This document shows, piece by piece, positions 39,250 to 51,168 of a stretch of DNA of 64,000 nucleotides. Source of the stretch: Dickeya dianthicola NCPPB 453. GTDB taxonomy: Bacteria > Pseudomonadota > Gammaproteobacteria > Enterobacterales > Enterobacteriaceae. The position numbers were made by a program, and so were the translations under genes. A model generated the notes under the pieces. The model was not told the DNA's origin. It made no database searches and saw only the letters and a program-made list of their open reading frames with translations. Position 1 is the first letter of the stretch; every line of letters begins with the position of its first letter. The stretch is from assembly GCF_000365305.1 (NCBI RefSeq), contig NZ_CM001841.1, forward strand, positions 1,827,100-1,891,099, written 5' to 3'.

Positions 39250-39773
39250 TATTCATCGCCGCGCCGTGAACGCGCGGCTTTTCTTTGATAGATCGCCTAA
39301 TAAAAAACCACCGGTTGCAGAGCCGGTGGTTTTTTTATGACTGACGCCGCCTGAATCGTGCCGCTTATCTTGCCGGTGGAACATAACCAGCGATATTAAA
39401 GAGAAAACGCATAAATGTTTTATAATGTGACCGCCAGCAATAGCGGGTTCTTTTAATTTAAGGCTCGCTTAATTTTCGATGGGTAATCTTTGAAATGAAG
39501 ATTGTCGTGGCTCGGGTTATTTTTATGAGCAACGAGAAAATAAATCGAAAAGTATTTTTACTTGTTTAATTAGCAATAGTTTACACCGGAAAGGTAAACA
39601 CGGTTACTGATTTTAGTGCCGGCCTTGCTGGTTTGACCCGGGTTTTTCTTGTCACAATGCGAAGATAGGTAAACAGCGCTAAATAATTCGTCTGATTACA
39701 TGGGTAACCACCAACGCAGGTGACTATGACTAATATACGTGCCATGCACGCAAAAAATGATTCGGAGCCTGTT
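39250..39773. other. Intergenic region and leader of chemoreceptor 2
   Basis: About 520 bp. It holds the terminator of the previous receptor, then AT-rich DNA with a TTAAGGCTC...TTAATTTTC segment shared with the leader of receptor 3, a TTTTTCTTGTCAC motif shared with receptors 3 and 4, and GGAGCCTGTT before the ATG. No other gene was recognised. Confidence 0.6.
39302..39336 (+). terminator. Intrinsic terminator after chemoreceptor 1
   Basis: ACCACCGG and CCGGTGGT form an 8-bp stem around an 8-base loop, flanked by six A residues and followed by six T residues. Confidence 0.85.
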
Positions 39774-41444
39774 ATGAATTTCTTAAAAAATATTACTGTC
39801 AGACGAATGATGTTAGTGATTTTGGCGCTATTTACGATGGTATGGGGAATGGCGTCTTCCTTTACTTTATATTCACTTGGTAATGTCAATAGTTTATTAA
39901 GTGACAATCAGGAACAGAAAAAAAGCTATTCCACTCTGGTTCGCGGCAATGATCAATATTCCCGCGCGGTAATGCGTATGTCGCGCATACCGGAATTTAT
40001 ACAGCAAGGCGATATGGATGATGCCCAGAAAACGTTGGGCTCTGCGGCGGATGCGCTGAAAAATGCCAAAGAGGCGTTGGCGCAGTTTAAGCTCAGCCGG
40101 CAGGTTGGCGTCAGCAATGAACAGGTTCAGCAACTGATTGCCTCATGGGAACAGGTTCTCAACAATGCGGTCGAGCCAATGATGAACGCGCTGAAAGACG
40201 GGCGAATGGATGAATTTAAACGCATTTTCCTGAAACACTATCCGCCGATGAGCGTGGAGTTTAGCGAATTGACGGAAAAATACGCCACGGCTATTCAGTC
40301 CGACAACACCATGACGAATGTAGAGAGCTACCTTGCGATTAGCAAAAATGTGTTACTGGCTGCACTGGCGATCGGCATTGTCGTGCTGTTCCTGAGCGAC
40401 CGTTATCTGGTCAGCTATCTGGTGACACCGATTGGTCAGATTAAACGCCATCTGGAATTGCTGACCAGCGGCAAACTCGGGGTAGAGCTGGAAGAATTCG
40501 GCCGCAACTGCGCCGGCCAGCTGATCCCTTATATTCGGGCGATGCAGCACAGCCTGCGCAATACGGTGCAGACTATCCACGCCAGTTCGTCGGTGATTTA
40601 TACCGGCACCGGTGAAATCCGGCAGGGCAATGACGAGCTGTCGCGCCGTACCGACCAGCAGGCGGCGGCGTTGCAGGAAACCGCCGCCAGCATGGAGGAA
40701 TTGACCTCAACGGTGAAAAACAACGCCGATAACGTGCGTCAGGCGCGGCAGATTTCGCAAGACGCGCAGCGGATGGCCCAACAGGGCGGTGAGATTACCG
40801 ACAGCGTGGTGACCACCATGCAAAGTATTTCCGACAGCTCCCGCAAGATTGCCGATATCACCAGCGTGATTAACGGCATCGCCTTCCAGACCAATATTCT
40901 GGCGCTGAACGCGGCGGTGGAAGCGGCGCGGGCCGGCGAGCAGGGTCGCGGTTTCGCGGTGGTGGCCGGGGAAGTGCGAAATCTGGCGCAGCGCAGCGCG
41001 CAGGCCGCCAAAGAGATTGAGACGCTGATCGGCGAATCGGTCAGCCGGGTGAATACCGGTTCCGGACTGGTGCAGGAAGCGGGCAACGCGATGGACGTGA
41101 TTATCTCCTCGGTATCGCGGGTGCATGACCTGATGGGCGAGATTTCGTCGGCGTCCGACGAGCAGAGCCGGGGCATTGCGCAAATCGGCCAGGCGGTAAC
41201 GGAAATGGACGGCGTGACGCAGCAGAACGCGGCGCTGGTGGAAGAAGCCTCGGCGGCGGCGGCCTCGCTGGAAGATCAAGCGCAGAGTCTGGCGGCGGCG
41301 GTGGCGGCGTTCGAACTGGGCGACACCCCGACGGCGCTGCGCGCTTCACGTAATGCACCAGGGCTGAAACGGACGGTACCGACCTCTTCGCTGGGCGCGC
41401 GGGCGGTCGCAGCCTCCTCTCAGGGGGCGTGGGAAACGTTCTGA
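39774..41444 (+). CDS. Methyl-accepting chemotaxis protein 2
   Basis: A 556-residue chemoreceptor with TM1 near the N-terminus ([19 protein letters not shown]), a Tar-like four-helix periplasmic domain, TM2 ([17 protein letters not shown]), HAMP and a signalling domain with the standard tip sequence. It ends GAWETF, the pentapeptide that tethers CheR and CheB, so it should behave as a major receptor. The ATG at 39774 follows GGAGCCTGTT; an in-frame upstream GTG at 39720 would add 18 residues. Its signalling half is almost identical to receptors 3 and 4. Confidence 0.94.
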   Translation: MNFLKNITVRRMMLVILALFTMVWGMASSFTLYSLGNVNSLLSDNQEQKKSYSTLVRGNDQYSRAVMRMSRIPEFIQQGDMDDAQKTLGSAADALKNAKEALAQFKLSRQVGVSNEQVQQLIASWEQVLNNAVEPMMNALKDGRMDEFKRIFLKHYPPMSVEFSELTEKYATAIQSDNTMTNVESYLAISKNVLLAALAIGIVVLFLSDRYLVSYLVTPIGQIKRHLELLTSGKLGVELEEFGRNCAGQLIPYIRAMQHSLRNTVQTIHASSSVIYTGTGEIRQGNDELSRRTDQQAAALQETAASMEELTSTVKNNADNVRQARQISQDAQRMAQQGGEITDSVVTTMQSISDSSRKIADITSVINGIAFQTNILALNAAVEAARAGEQGRGFAVVAGEVRNLAQRSAQAAKEIETLIGESVSRVNTGSGLVQEAGNAMDVIISSVSRVHDLMGEISSASDEQSRGIAQIGQAVTEMDGVTQQNAALVEEASAAAASLEDQAQSLAAAVAAFELGDTPTALRASRNAPGLKRTVPTSSLGARAVAASSQGAWETF

Positions 41445-41470
41445 CACGCTTCTGATTTTCCTGTATTACC

Positions 41471-41506
41471 GCAGAATGCACCGGCTTGCCGGTGCATTCT
41501 GCTTTA
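41471..41506 (+). terminator. Terminator after chemoreceptor 2
   Basis: GCAGAATGCACCGG and CCGGTGCATTCTGC form a perfect 14-bp stem around CTTG, followed by TTTAT. Confidence 0.8.
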
Positions 41507-41508
41507 TA

Positions 41509-41546
41509 CCGACGAGTGAGCACAATGCCGACGAGTGAGCACATTG
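41509..41546. repeat. 19-bp tandem repeat, two copies
   Basis: CCGACGAGTGAGCACAATG at 41509-41527 is followed by a copy with one change at 41528-41546, just after the receptor 2 terminator. Confidence 0.85.
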
Positions 41547-41727
41547 ATGTGGTCGGTAATACCGGAAGAGGATTATCAGCTAGAAAAAGGGTTAATAAAT
41601 GAAGCAGCGACAGAATACCGGAGGGTTGTGCAAAGACGGTTTCCCAGGGGCCAATCACGGAGGGAATTAAAAAATAAAACAGTTGAAGTGAGATAACGTG
41701 ATCCTGGTCATTTTTATCTTTTTATTT

Positions 41728-41755
41728 TAAGGCTCACTTAATTTTCAACCGATAG
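41728..41755 (+). promoter_or_regulatory. Possible sigma-28 (FliA) promoter of chemoreceptor 3
   Basis: TAAGGCTC is followed 12 bases later by ACCGATAG, near the flagellar consensus TAAAGTTT-N11-GCCGATAA. The -10 is good, the -35 moderate and spacing is one base long. Motility-linked control would be expected for receptors. Confidence 0.4.
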
Positions 41756-42039
41756 TCTTAACGCTGAAGACACATTGAACGTGTTGCCGGTCATGATAGA
41801 ATGAAAGCGAGTCACTAAAAAGGAAATGCGGGTTTATTCAACCGTAACACACACCGGAATTAAAAATTTGTTATTGACTTATTAAAGATAATTTAATTTA
41901 GCCTGGGTTTTTCTTGTCACGATGCGCGTCAGGTATACCGTTGTGAGAGATGTACGTTATTTGCACTGGGGAATAACCAAACGCAGGTGGCTATGACTAA
42001 GCAAGCGCTGAAGGCGCGACTAATTATCCGGAGCCTGTT

Positions 42040-43713
42040 ATGAATATTTTAAGACACATCACTGTCAGGAGAATGCTGTTAATTATCCTGACACTGTTTA
42101 CCGTTATCTGGGGAATGGCATCCGTTTTTACACTGAGTTCCTTCAGCAGCATGAGTTCGTTGCTGAATGACAATATGGCGCAAAAGAAGAGTTACTCCAC
42201 GCTGGTCAAAGGCAATGATCAGTATTTTCGCACGGTAACCCGGATGTTGCGTGCGGTGGATTATTTACAGACCGGCGATAGCGATAATGCGCAGAAAACC
42301 CTGACCGCCGCCGCCAGCGCATTGAAAAATAGTGAAGAGGCGCTGGTGCAGTTTAAAAACAGCGAACACATCGGGGTGGATAAAGACGTGGTGCAGCAGA
42401 TGACCGATGTCTGGGGTCGGCTGCTACAAAACGCAGTGGGACCAATGCTGACGGCGGTTAAAGACGGCCGGATGGACGATTTCCGCCAGCTGTTTCGCAA
42501 ACAGTACCCGCCGTTGAGTGTGGAATTCGGCGGTGTGGCGGATAAATACGTGGTCGCTATTCAATCTGACGATGCCATTCTCTTGGCGGAGCAACACCTT
42601 GCCATCAACCAGAATGTGCTGCTGATTGCCCTGATTATCGGCGTTATCGTGCTGTTCCTGAGCGACCGTTATCTGGTCAATTATCTGGTGAAACCGATTG
42701 GTCAGATTAAACGCCATCTGGAATTGCTGACCAGCGGTAAACTTGGGGTAGAGCTGGATGAATTCGGCCGCAACTGCGCCGGCCAACTGATCCCTTATAT
42801 TCGGGCGATGCAGCACAGCCTGCGCAATACGGTGCAGACTATCCACGCCGGCTCGTCGGTGATTTATACCGGCACCAGCGAAATCCGGCAGGGCAATGAT
42901 GAACTGTCGCGTCGTACCGACCAGCAGGCCGCCGCGTTGCAGGAAACCGCCGCCAGCATGGAAGAGCTGACCTCAACGGTGAAAAACAACGCCGATAACG
43001 TGCGTCAGGCGCGGCAGATTTCGGACGATGCGCAACGGATGGCCCGCCAGGGCGGTGATATTACCGACAGCGTGGTGAGCACCATGCAGAGCATTTCCGA
43101 CAGCTCCCGCAAGATTGCCGATATCACCAGCGTGATTAACGGCATCGCCTTCCAGACCAATATCCTGGCGCTGAACGCGGCGGTGGAAGCGGCGCGGGCC
43201 GGCGAGCAGGGTCGTGGGTTCGCGGTGGTGGCCGGGGAAGTGCGAAATCTGGCGCAGCGCAGCGCGCAGGCCGCCAAAGAGATTGAGACGCTGATCGGCG
43301 AATCGGTCAGCCGGGTCGATACCGGTTCCGAACTGGTGCGGGAAGCCGGCAACGCGATGGAAATGATTATCTCCTCGGTGTCGCGGGTGCATGACCTGAT
43401 GGGCGAGATTTCGGCGGCGTCCGACGAGCAGAGCCGGGGCATTGCGCAAATCGGCCAGGCGGTAACGGAAATGGACGGCGTGACGCAGCAGAACGCGGCG
43501 CTGGTGGAAGAAGCCTCGGCGGCGGCGGCCTCGCTGGAAGATCAAGCGCAGAGTCTGGCGGCGGCGGTGGCGGCGTTTGAGCTGGGCGACACGCCGACGG
43601 CGTTACACTCCCCGCGTGTTCACGCCCCGGCGCTGAAACGGCCGGCGTTGAAACGACCGGCGCTGAAGTCCTCGTCGGGCAGTTCATCCCACAGAGACTG
43701 GGAAACGTTCTGA
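42040..43713 (+). CDS. Methyl-accepting chemotaxis protein 3
   Basis: A 557-residue chemoreceptor starting [13 protein letters not shown] after GGAGCCTGTT. Architecture is TM1, four-helix periplasmic domain (about 35-185), TM2, HAMP and signalling domain; it ends RDWETF, the CheR/CheB docking pentapeptide. A short Lys/Arg/Pro linker with repeated LKRPA units precedes the end. From HAMP onward it is nearly the same as receptors 2 and 4, while the ligand-binding domain differs, so they probably share the output but sense different compounds. Confidence 0.94.
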   Translation: MNILRHITVRRMLLIILTLFTVIWGMASVFTLSSFSSMSSLLNDNMAQKKSYSTLVKGNDQYFRTVTRMLRAVDYLQTGDSDNAQKTLTAAASALKNSEEALVQFKNSEHIGVDKDVVQQMTDVWGRLLQNAVGPMLTAVKDGRMDDFRQLFRKQYPPLSVEFGGVADKYVVAIQSDDAILLAEQHLAINQNVLLIALIIGVIVLFLSDRYLVNYLVKPIGQIKRHLELLTSGKLGVELDEFGRNCAGQLIPYIRAMQHSLRNTVQTIHAGSSVIYTGTSEIRQGNDELSRRTDQQAAALQETAASMEELTSTVKNNADNVRQARQISDDAQRMARQGGDITDSVVSTMQSISDSSRKIADITSVINGIAFQTNILALNAAVEAARAGEQGRGFAVVAGEVRNLAQRSAQAAKEIETLIGESVSRVDTGSELVREAGNAMEMIISSVSRVHDLMGEISAASDEQSRGIAQIGQAVTEMDGVTQQNAALVEEASAAAASLEDQAQSLAAAVAAFELGDTPTALHSPRVHAPALKRPALKRPALKSSSGSSSHRDWETF

Positions 43714-43739
43714 CGCGCTTCTGACTTCTCGCGTTATCG

Positions 43740-43775
43740 CCGAAGGCATCGGTTTACCGGTGCCTTCGGTTTACT
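43740..43775 (+). terminator. Terminator after chemoreceptor 3
   Basis: CCGAAGGCA pairs with TGCCTTCGG, with an inner TCGG/CCGG pairing, followed by a T-rich stretch. Confidence 0.65.
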
Positions 43776-43781
43776 TCGTTT

Positions 43782-43815
43782 TATACCCATCAACTCGAAT
43801 TATTTAGGGTCTATA
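43782..43815. repeat. Short remnant of the enterobacterial palindromic repeat
   Basis: TATACCCATCAACTCGAATT followed by ATTTAGGGTCTATA joins the two outer arms of the family seen at 37080-37207, with the middle deleted. Confidence 0.65.
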
Positions 43816-43908
43816 CCGGCTATCCCCACCGGTTCGCCTGACGCGGCTATAACGACGATTTGCCGTTATGGTTCGTCTCTGCCTTTAATAATTCGCTATC
43901 GCTTCTAT

Positions 43909-43972
43909 ACTCGATTAAAACAGCACTCGATTAAAACGGTACTCGATTAAAACGACACGCGATCAACACAGT
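43909..43972. repeat. 16-bp tandem repeat, four copies
   Basis: ACTCGATTAAAACAGC and variants occur at 43909-43924, 43925-43940, 43941-43956 and, more diverged, 43957-43972. They lie about 100 bp upstream of the possible sigma-28 -10 of receptor 4. Confidence 0.9.
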
Positions 43973-44071
43973 CATGGCTGACTGAACAGATGGTCGTTAA
44001 CGCTGGCGTGCTGTTTTGATTTTTTCAGTAATCATTCGTACCAGAAACACCAATGCTATTACTGACATTTT

Positions 44072-44079
44072 CCCGATAA
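44072..44079 (+). promoter_or_regulatory. Possible sigma-28 -10 element of chemoreceptor 4
   Basis: CCCGATAA matches seven of eight positions of the FliA -10 consensus GCCGATAA. The expected -35 eleven bases upstream (ATGCTATT) is poor, so the call is tentative. Confidence 0.4.
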
Positions 44080-44188
44080 TGTTTGTTGAGCCAGGGCTTT
44101 CTTGTCACGACCCGAAGCGGGTAGGCAATGGTGAAAGCGCCGTCTGACGACACTCTGGGTCAACCAAACGCAGGTGGCTACTATCAAG

Positions 44189-44251
44189 CACGTGTTTAAC
44201 GCGTGCATACACGTTCTTAACGCATGCAAACACGTGCTTAACGCATGATTA
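44189..44251. repeat. 21-bp tandem repeat, three copies, in the leader of chemoreceptor 4
   Basis: CACGTGTTTAACGCGTGCAT plus A and two variants lie at 44189-44209, 44210-44230 and 44231-44251. The last copy ends 6 bases before the GGAG ribosome site. Each copy includes GCATG- or CACGTG-type palindromic cores. Confidence 0.9.
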
Positions 44252-44268
44252 ATTGTCCGGAGCCTGTT

Positions 44269-45930
44269 ATGAATTTTTTAAAAAATATTACCATCAGAAG
44301 AATGATGCTAATTATTCTGGCGCTGTTTACCGTTATCTGGGGTATCACCTCTATTTATACACTGAACTCATTTAGCAGCATGAACCGCCTGCTGGATGAC
44401 ACCATAGACCAAAAGAAAAATTTCTCGAATCTGGTCAAAGGCAATGATCAATACTTCCGCTCGGTAACCCGGATGATGCGGGTGGTAGATTATCGGCAGG
44501 CTGGCGATGCCGACAATGCGCAGAAAACCCTGACCTCCGCCAGCACCGCACTGAAAAATAGCGAAGAGGCGCTGGCGCAATTTAGACGCGGGGGACATAT
44601 CGGCGTCGATGGCGCACTGGCGAATCAGATGATTGATGTCTGGAGCCGGTTGTTGCAAAACGGCATGGCGCCGATGCTGAAGGCGGTTAACGACGGGCGG
44701 AACGACGATTTCCAGCAGCTTTACCGCCAGCAATATATGCCGCTGAGCGTGGAATTTGGCGATGTGGCGAATAAATACGTCAATGCCGTTCAGTCGGACG
44801 AGACCACCACGGTGCTAAAGACACACATCGCCATCAACCAGAATGTGCTGCTGGCTGCCCTGGTTATCGGCGTTATCGTGCTGTTCCTGAGCGACCGTTA
44901 TCTGGTCAATTATCTGGTGACGCCGATTGGTCAGATTAAACGCCATCTGGAATTGCTGACCAGCGGTAAACTCGGCGTGGAGCTGGATGAGTTCGGCCGC
45001 AACTGCGCCGGCCAGCTGATCCCTTATATTCGGGCGATGCAGCACAACCTGAGCAATACCGTACAGACCATTCATACTAGCTCGTCGGTAATCCATACCG
45101 GCACCAGCGAAATCCGGCAGGGCAATGATGAACTGTCGCGTCGTACCGACCAGCAGGCCGCCGCGTTGCAGGAAACCGCCGCCAGCATGGAAGAGCTGAC
45201 CTCAACGGTGAAAAACAACGCCGATAACGTGCGTCAGGCGCGGCAGATTTCGGACGATGCGCAGCGGATGGCCCGCCAGGGCGGTGACATTACCGGCAGC
45301 GTGGTGAGCACCATGCAGAGCATTTCCGACAGCTCCCGCAAGATTGCCGATATCACCAGCGTGATTAACGGCATCGCCTTCCAGACCAATATCCTGGCGC
45401 TGAACGCGGCGGTGGAAGCGGCGCGGGCCGGTGAACAGGGTCGTGGTTTCGCGGTGGTGGCCGGGGAAGTGCGAAATCTGGCGCAGCGCAGCGCGCAGGC
45501 CGCCAAAGAGATTGAGACGCTGATCAGCGAATCGGTCGGCCGGGTGAATACCGGCTCTGAACTGGTGCGGGAAGCGGGCAACGCGATGGAAATGATTATC
45601 TCCTCGGTGTCGCGGGTACATGACCTGATGGGCGAGATTTCGGCGGCGTCCGACGAGCAGAGCCGGGGCATTGCGCAAATCGGTCAGGCGGTAACGGAAA
45701 TGGACGGCGTGACCCAGCAGAACGCGGCGCTGGTGGAGGAAGCCTCGGCGGCGGCGGCCTCGCTGGAAGGGCAGGCGCAGAGTCTGGCGGCGGCGGTGGC
45801 GGCGTTCGAGCTGGGCGACACGCCGACGGCGCTACACTCCCCGCGTGTTCACGCCCCGGCGCTGAAACGGCCGGCGCTGAAGGCCTCCCTGCCTGCACGT
45901 TCGTCCCGCGGGGACTGGGAAACCTTCTGA
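44269..45930 (+). CDS. Methyl-accepting chemotaxis protein 4
   Basis: A 553-residue chemoreceptor starting [13 protein letters not shown] after GGAGCCTGTT; an in-frame ATG at 44245 lies inside the tandem repeat and lacks a ribosome site. TM1, a four-helix sensor, TM2 ([17 protein letters not shown]), HAMP and signalling domain follow, ending GDWETF. The sensor resembles receptor 3 (shared [15 protein letters not shown]) but with many changes. The signalling half is close to identical to receptors 2 and 3, suggesting recent duplication or gene conversion. Confidence 0.94.
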   Translation: MNFLKNITIRRMMLIILALFTVIWGITSIYTLNSFSSMNRLLDDTIDQKKNFSNLVKGNDQYFRSVTRMMRVVDYRQAGDADNAQKTLTSASTALKNSEEALAQFRRGGHIGVDGALANQMIDVWSRLLQNGMAPMLKAVNDGRNDDFQQLYRQQYMPLSVEFGDVANKYVNAVQSDETTTVLKTHIAINQNVLLAALVIGVIVLFLSDRYLVNYLVTPIGQIKRHLELLTSGKLGVELDEFGRNCAGQLIPYIRAMQHNLSNTVQTIHTSSSVIHTGTSEIRQGNDELSRRTDQQAAALQETAASMEELTSTVKNNADNVRQARQISDDAQRMARQGGDITGSVVSTMQSISDSSRKIADITSVINGIAFQTNILALNAAVEAARAGEQGRGFAVVAGEVRNLAQRSAQAAKEIETLISESVGRVNTGSELVREAGNAMEMIISSVSRVHDLMGEISAASDEQSRGIAQIGQAVTEMDGVTQQNAALVEEASAAAASLEGQAQSLAAAVAAFELGDTPTALHSPRVHAPALKRPALKASLPARSSRGDWETF

Positions 45931-46302
45931 CCTGTTTCGGACCTCAGGTTTTTACTCTGGAATGCACCGACAGCCGGTGCATTTTTTTACTGAATTCTGG
46001 AATGGTGAGCGTGGTATCGCCGCTTTCTCCAGCACGGTTTTTATGCGAATAAGCGGTTGCGTCATCTCATTTTTTCTATCCCTGCCTATACTTTCTGGTA
46101 ATCAGAACATGCCTGTTCAGGTTATTGGTTGACCTGCTTATAAACATCAATTGATATTATTTTTTCTGTGTGACATGTCATGCCGGCGGTGTTTGGCGAG
46201 ACGCACGTTCTGATAGGGGTGTACTGCCGTATTAAGGGGTGAGGGATACTCTGCTATTCAGCGAATCCTGGAAAAACGTCAAATAACGTTCGGGAGTTAA
46301 CT
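45931..46302. other. Intergenic region upstream of chemoreceptor 5
   Basis: About 370 bp, with a terminator at its left end and a possible sigma-28 -10 (GCCTATAC, 46084-46091). The leader lacks the motifs shared by receptors 2-4 and ends in a GGGAGT ribosome site. No gene recognised. Confidence 0.5.
45961..45988 (+). terminator. Intrinsic terminator after chemoreceptor 4
   Basis: AATGCACCG pairs with CGGTGCATT around a short loop, followed by seven T residues. Confidence 0.85.
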
Positions 46303-47988
46303 ATGTCTTTTCTAAGAAATATCAGTATAAGAGTGATGATGTTATTCATTATGGGACTTTTCGTGGTGCTATGGGGAGGGGTATCCGGATTCAGCCTTTA
46401 TTCCTTAAAACAGGTCACCACGTTATTGAACGACAATTCGACCCAGGGGCGTATCTATACTTATCTGGTTTATGGCAATGACCAGTATTTCCGCTCTGTC
46501 ACCCGAATGGCGCGAGTGATGGATTATTCCCAGTTTGGCGATACCGAGAATGCTAAAAAAACGCTGGATTCGGCGCAGATAGCCATCAATAACACTAAAG
46601 GCGCGCTGGAAAAATTTAAAGCGGCCGACCAGGTCGGTGTGGATAAGGCGCTGGTGGATAATATGATTACTACCTGGTCAGCGTTGCTCAATAATGGTAT
46701 TGACCCTATGTATCGGGCATTGCAAAGTAATAATCTGGATGAGTTCCGGCGTATTTTCCGCACGGTTTATCCGCCAGCCAGCGTAGCGTTTGGTGACGTC
46801 GCACAGAAATATGCCAGCGTAGTGACCAGCACGGATTATATTGGGTCGGTTAGTTCTCATAATAATTGGACCCGGAATGTATTAATTTTGGCACTGGTTA
46901 TCAGCGTGTTGATTTTCCTGGTCAGTGAACGCTACCTGACCGTGTATCTGGTTAATCCGGTCGCGGTAATCAAAGCACACCTTGGAAAACTGATCGCCGG
47001 TCGGCTCGATCAGCATCTGGACGAGTTCGGCCGCAACTGCGCCGGGCGTATTATTCCTGATATCAAACATTTACAACTTAGCCTGAAGGATACTGTGTTG
47101 TTGATTCGTGATACCGCCGAGGCGATTTATCAGAGCGCGACCGAAATCAGGCAAGGCAATAACGATCTGTCCGGTCGTACCGAGCAGCAGGCATCGGCGC
47201 TGCAGGAAACCGCCGCCAGTATGGAACAGCTCAGTTCTACCGTGCAGCACAACGCCGAAAACGTACATCAGGCGACCAAGCTGGCGCAGGAGGCTTCCGA
47301 TGCGGCCAAACAGGGCGGGAAAATTACCGGCAACGTGGTGGAAACGATGGACAGCATTACCGCCAGTTCCCGCAAGATTGCCGATATTACCTCGGTAATC
47401 AACGGCATTGCCTTTCAGACCAATATCCTGGCGCTGAATGCCGCGGTGGAAGCGGCGCGAGCCGGCGAGCAAGGACGGGGATTCGCCGTGGTGGCGGGAG
47501 AGGTGCGCAGTCTGGCGCAGCGTAGCGCGCAGGCGGCGAAAGAGATCGAGGGGTTGATCGCTGAATCGGTGTCCCGGGTGGATATCGGCTCATCGCAGGT
47601 CAAACAGGCGGGGGATGCGATGCAGATGATTATCGATGTGGTATCGCACGTCAGTAATCTGATTGGCGAGATTGCGTCGGCATCGGATGAACAGAGCCGG
47701 GGGATTTCGCAAATCGGGCAGGCGGTAACGGAAATGGACGGCGTAACCCAGCAGAATGCGGCGCTGGTGCAACAGGCGATGGCGGCGACGGCTTCACTGG
47801 AAGAGCAGGCGCGGCAGTTGACGCAGGCGGTAGAAGTCTTCCACCTCGGTTCTGAACACCAGACGGCTGCCGGGCGCGCGAACCCGGCAAGCAACATGGC
47901 GCTGAAGCGCCCGGCGCCCAGGGGAACGACGCCTGCGCTGCCGCCAGCCCGCAAGGCTAGCGATCAGGGCAATTGGGAACAATTCTGA
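46303..47988 (+). CDS. Methyl-accepting chemotaxis protein 5
   Basis: A 561-residue chemoreceptor starting [13 protein letters not shown]. It has TM1, a four-helix periplasmic sensor, TM2 ([16 protein letters not shown]), HAMP and the standard signalling tip. It is clearly diverged from receptors 2-4 along its whole length, and its C-terminus is GNWEQF rather than WETF, a variant docking pentapeptide that may bind CheR less well. It is the last member of the five-receptor array. Ligand unknown. Confidence 0.94.
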   Translation: MSFLRNISIRVMMLFIMGLFVVLWGGVSGFSLYSLKQVTTLLNDNSTQGRIYTYLVYGNDQYFRSVTRMARVMDYSQFGDTENAKKTLDSAQIAINNTKGALEKFKAADQVGVDKALVDNMITTWSALLNNGIDPMYRALQSNNLDEFRRIFRTVYPPASVAFGDVAQKYASVVTSTDYIGSVSSHNNWTRNVLILALVISVLIFLVSERYLTVYLVNPVAVIKAHLGKLIAGRLDQHLDEFGRNCAGRIIPDIKHLQLSLKDTVLLIRDTAEAIYQSATEIRQGNNDLSGRTEQQASALQETAASMEQLSSTVQHNAENVHQATKLAQEASDAAKQGGKITGNVVETMDSITASSRKIADITSVINGIAFQTNILALNAAVEAARAGEQGRGFAVVAGEVRSLAQRSAQAAKEIEGLIAESVSRVDIGSSQVKQAGDAMQMIIDVVSHVSNLIGEIASASDEQSRGISQIGQAVTEMDGVTQQNAALVQQAMAATASLEEQARQLTQAVEVFHLGSEHQTAAGRANPASNMALKRPAPRGTTPALPPARKASDQGNWEQF

Positions 47989-47995
47989 CCCGGTT

Positions 47996-48040
47996 CTGCC
48001 CGCCGTATTCGTCACAGCGGAGACGGCGGGCGCAGTTTTT
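47996..48040 (+). terminator. Terminator after chemoreceptor 5
   Basis: CCCGCCGT pairs with ACGGCGGG, extended by CTG/CAG across a bulge, and is followed by TTTTTG. Confidence 0.7.
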
Positions 48041-48225
48041 GTTGCGGTAAATGTCGTGATAAGCGCCGCAATACGTGCCGGGGTAGACGTTGCGGCACGT
48101 TGACGTCTTTTCATCAGCCATGACATACAATCACTGGATAATCGTCAAGCACTCCATTAGAGTTGTGGCCGGCGTTGGCGTTGGGCAACGTCAGTCAGAC
48201 TGAGAGACACCTGCTGGAGAGAAAA

Positions 48226-48930
48226 ATGTCGGCTGTATTAACAAAATCGGCTGTATTAACAAGATCGGCTATATTAACAAAAGAAGCGACCCAGGTTCAC
48301 GAGGCGCTGTTGGCGCGAGGCCTGGAAACTCCACTGCGCGGCAAAATGCTGGAGAGTGAAACCCGTAAACGGCTCATCGCTGAGCACATGACGGAAATCA
48401 TGAACCTGCTGAATCTCGATCTGGCAGACGACAGTCTGGCGGAAACGCCCCATCGTATCGCCAAAATGTACGTGGAAGAGATTTTTTCCGGTCTGGATTA
48501 CGCCAATTTCCCGAAAATCACCATTATCGAAAACAAGATGAAAGTGGACGAAATGGTGACGGTGCGTGACATCACCCTGACCAGCACCTGCGAACACCAC
48601 TTTGTGACTATTGATGGCAAAGCTACGGTGGCGTACATCCCAAAAGAGGGCGTGATTGGGCTGTCCAAAATCAACCGTATCGTGCAGTTCTTCTCCCAGC
48701 GGCCGCAGGTGCAGGAACGTCTGACCCAGCAGATTCTGGTCGCGTTGCAGACGCTGCTCGGCACCAACAACGTGGCGGTGTCGATTGACGCGGTGCATTA
48801 TTGCGTCAAGGCGCGCGGTATTCGTGACGCCACCAGCGCCACCACCACCACGTCGCTGGGCGGTTTGTTCAAGTCCAGCCAGAATACCCGGCAGGAATTC
48901 CTGCGCGCGGTGCGCCACCACCAGAACTGA
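48226..48930 (+). CDS. folE: GTP cyclohydrolase I FolE with a repeated N-terminal hexapeptide
   Basis: A 234-residue enzyme that makes dihydroneopterin triphosphate, the first step to folate. The zinc site is in [10 protein letters not shown] (Cys122 and following His), and [13 protein letters not shown] is the conserved C-terminal motif. Normal enterobacterial FolE is about 222 residues; the extra length is an N-terminal run of three SAVLTK-like hexapeptides encoded by an 18-bp tandem repeat (48229-48282) right after the start codon. The ATG at 48226 follows GGAGAG. The catalytic core is intact. Confidence 0.95.
   Translation: MSAVLTKSAVLTRSAILTKEATQVHEALLARGLETPLRGKMLESETRKRLIAEHMTEIMNLLNLDLADDSLAETPHRIAKMYVEEIFSGLDYANFPKITIIENKMKVDEMVTVRDITLTSTCEHHFVTIDGKATVAYIPKEGVIGLSKINRIVQFFSQRPQVQERLTQQILVALQTLLGTNNVAVSIDAVHYCVKARGIRDATSATTTTSLGGLFKSSQNTRQEFLRAVRHHQN
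48229..48282 (+). repeat. 18-bp in-frame tandem repeat at the start of folE
   Basis: TCGGCTGTATTAACAAAA occurs three times with one or two changes (48229-48246, 48247-48264, 48265-48282), starting at the second codon of folE. Copy-number change would lengthen or shorten the protein by six residues without shifting frame. Confidence 0.95.
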
Positions 48931-49042
48931 GCGTTATTGTCGCTCGTCTTTCGGCGGTCGGTGTCGGCCGCCATAAAATCATGGGCATTTGCCGTGCCAG
49001 TCACTACAATTCGTTGATACTTCCCTGTCTTTGCTAACCGCC

Positions 49043-51108
<2,066 letters not shown>

Positions 51109-51168
51109 TCAAAATGACGGAGAAGGGAAGCGCCAGCCGGGGTATCAACCCGACTGGTTTGGACGGCG

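Larger units (their letters stand above)
41445..42039. other. Intergenic region and leader of chemoreceptor 3
   Basis: About 595 bp. It carries a terminator, a 19-bp tandem repeat at 41509-41546, a possible sigma-28 promoter near 41728-41755 and the conserved leader shared with receptor 2. A 16-codon frame (41993-42043) overlaps the receptor start by four bases. Confidence 0.55.
43714..44268. other. Intergenic region and repeat-rich leader of chemoreceptor 4
   Basis: About 555 bp. It holds a terminator, a short palindromic repeat remnant (43782-43815), a 16-bp tandem array (43909-43972), a strong sigma-28-like -10 (44072-44079), the conserved CTTGTCAC leader and a 21-bp tandem array (44189-44251) directly before the ribosome site. 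No gene was recognised. Confidence 0.6.

Noticed and set aside
43909-44251. Possible CRISPR-like array from regularly repeated units
   Set aside because: The units are directly adjacent with no spacers, differ between the two arrays and no cas genes are near.
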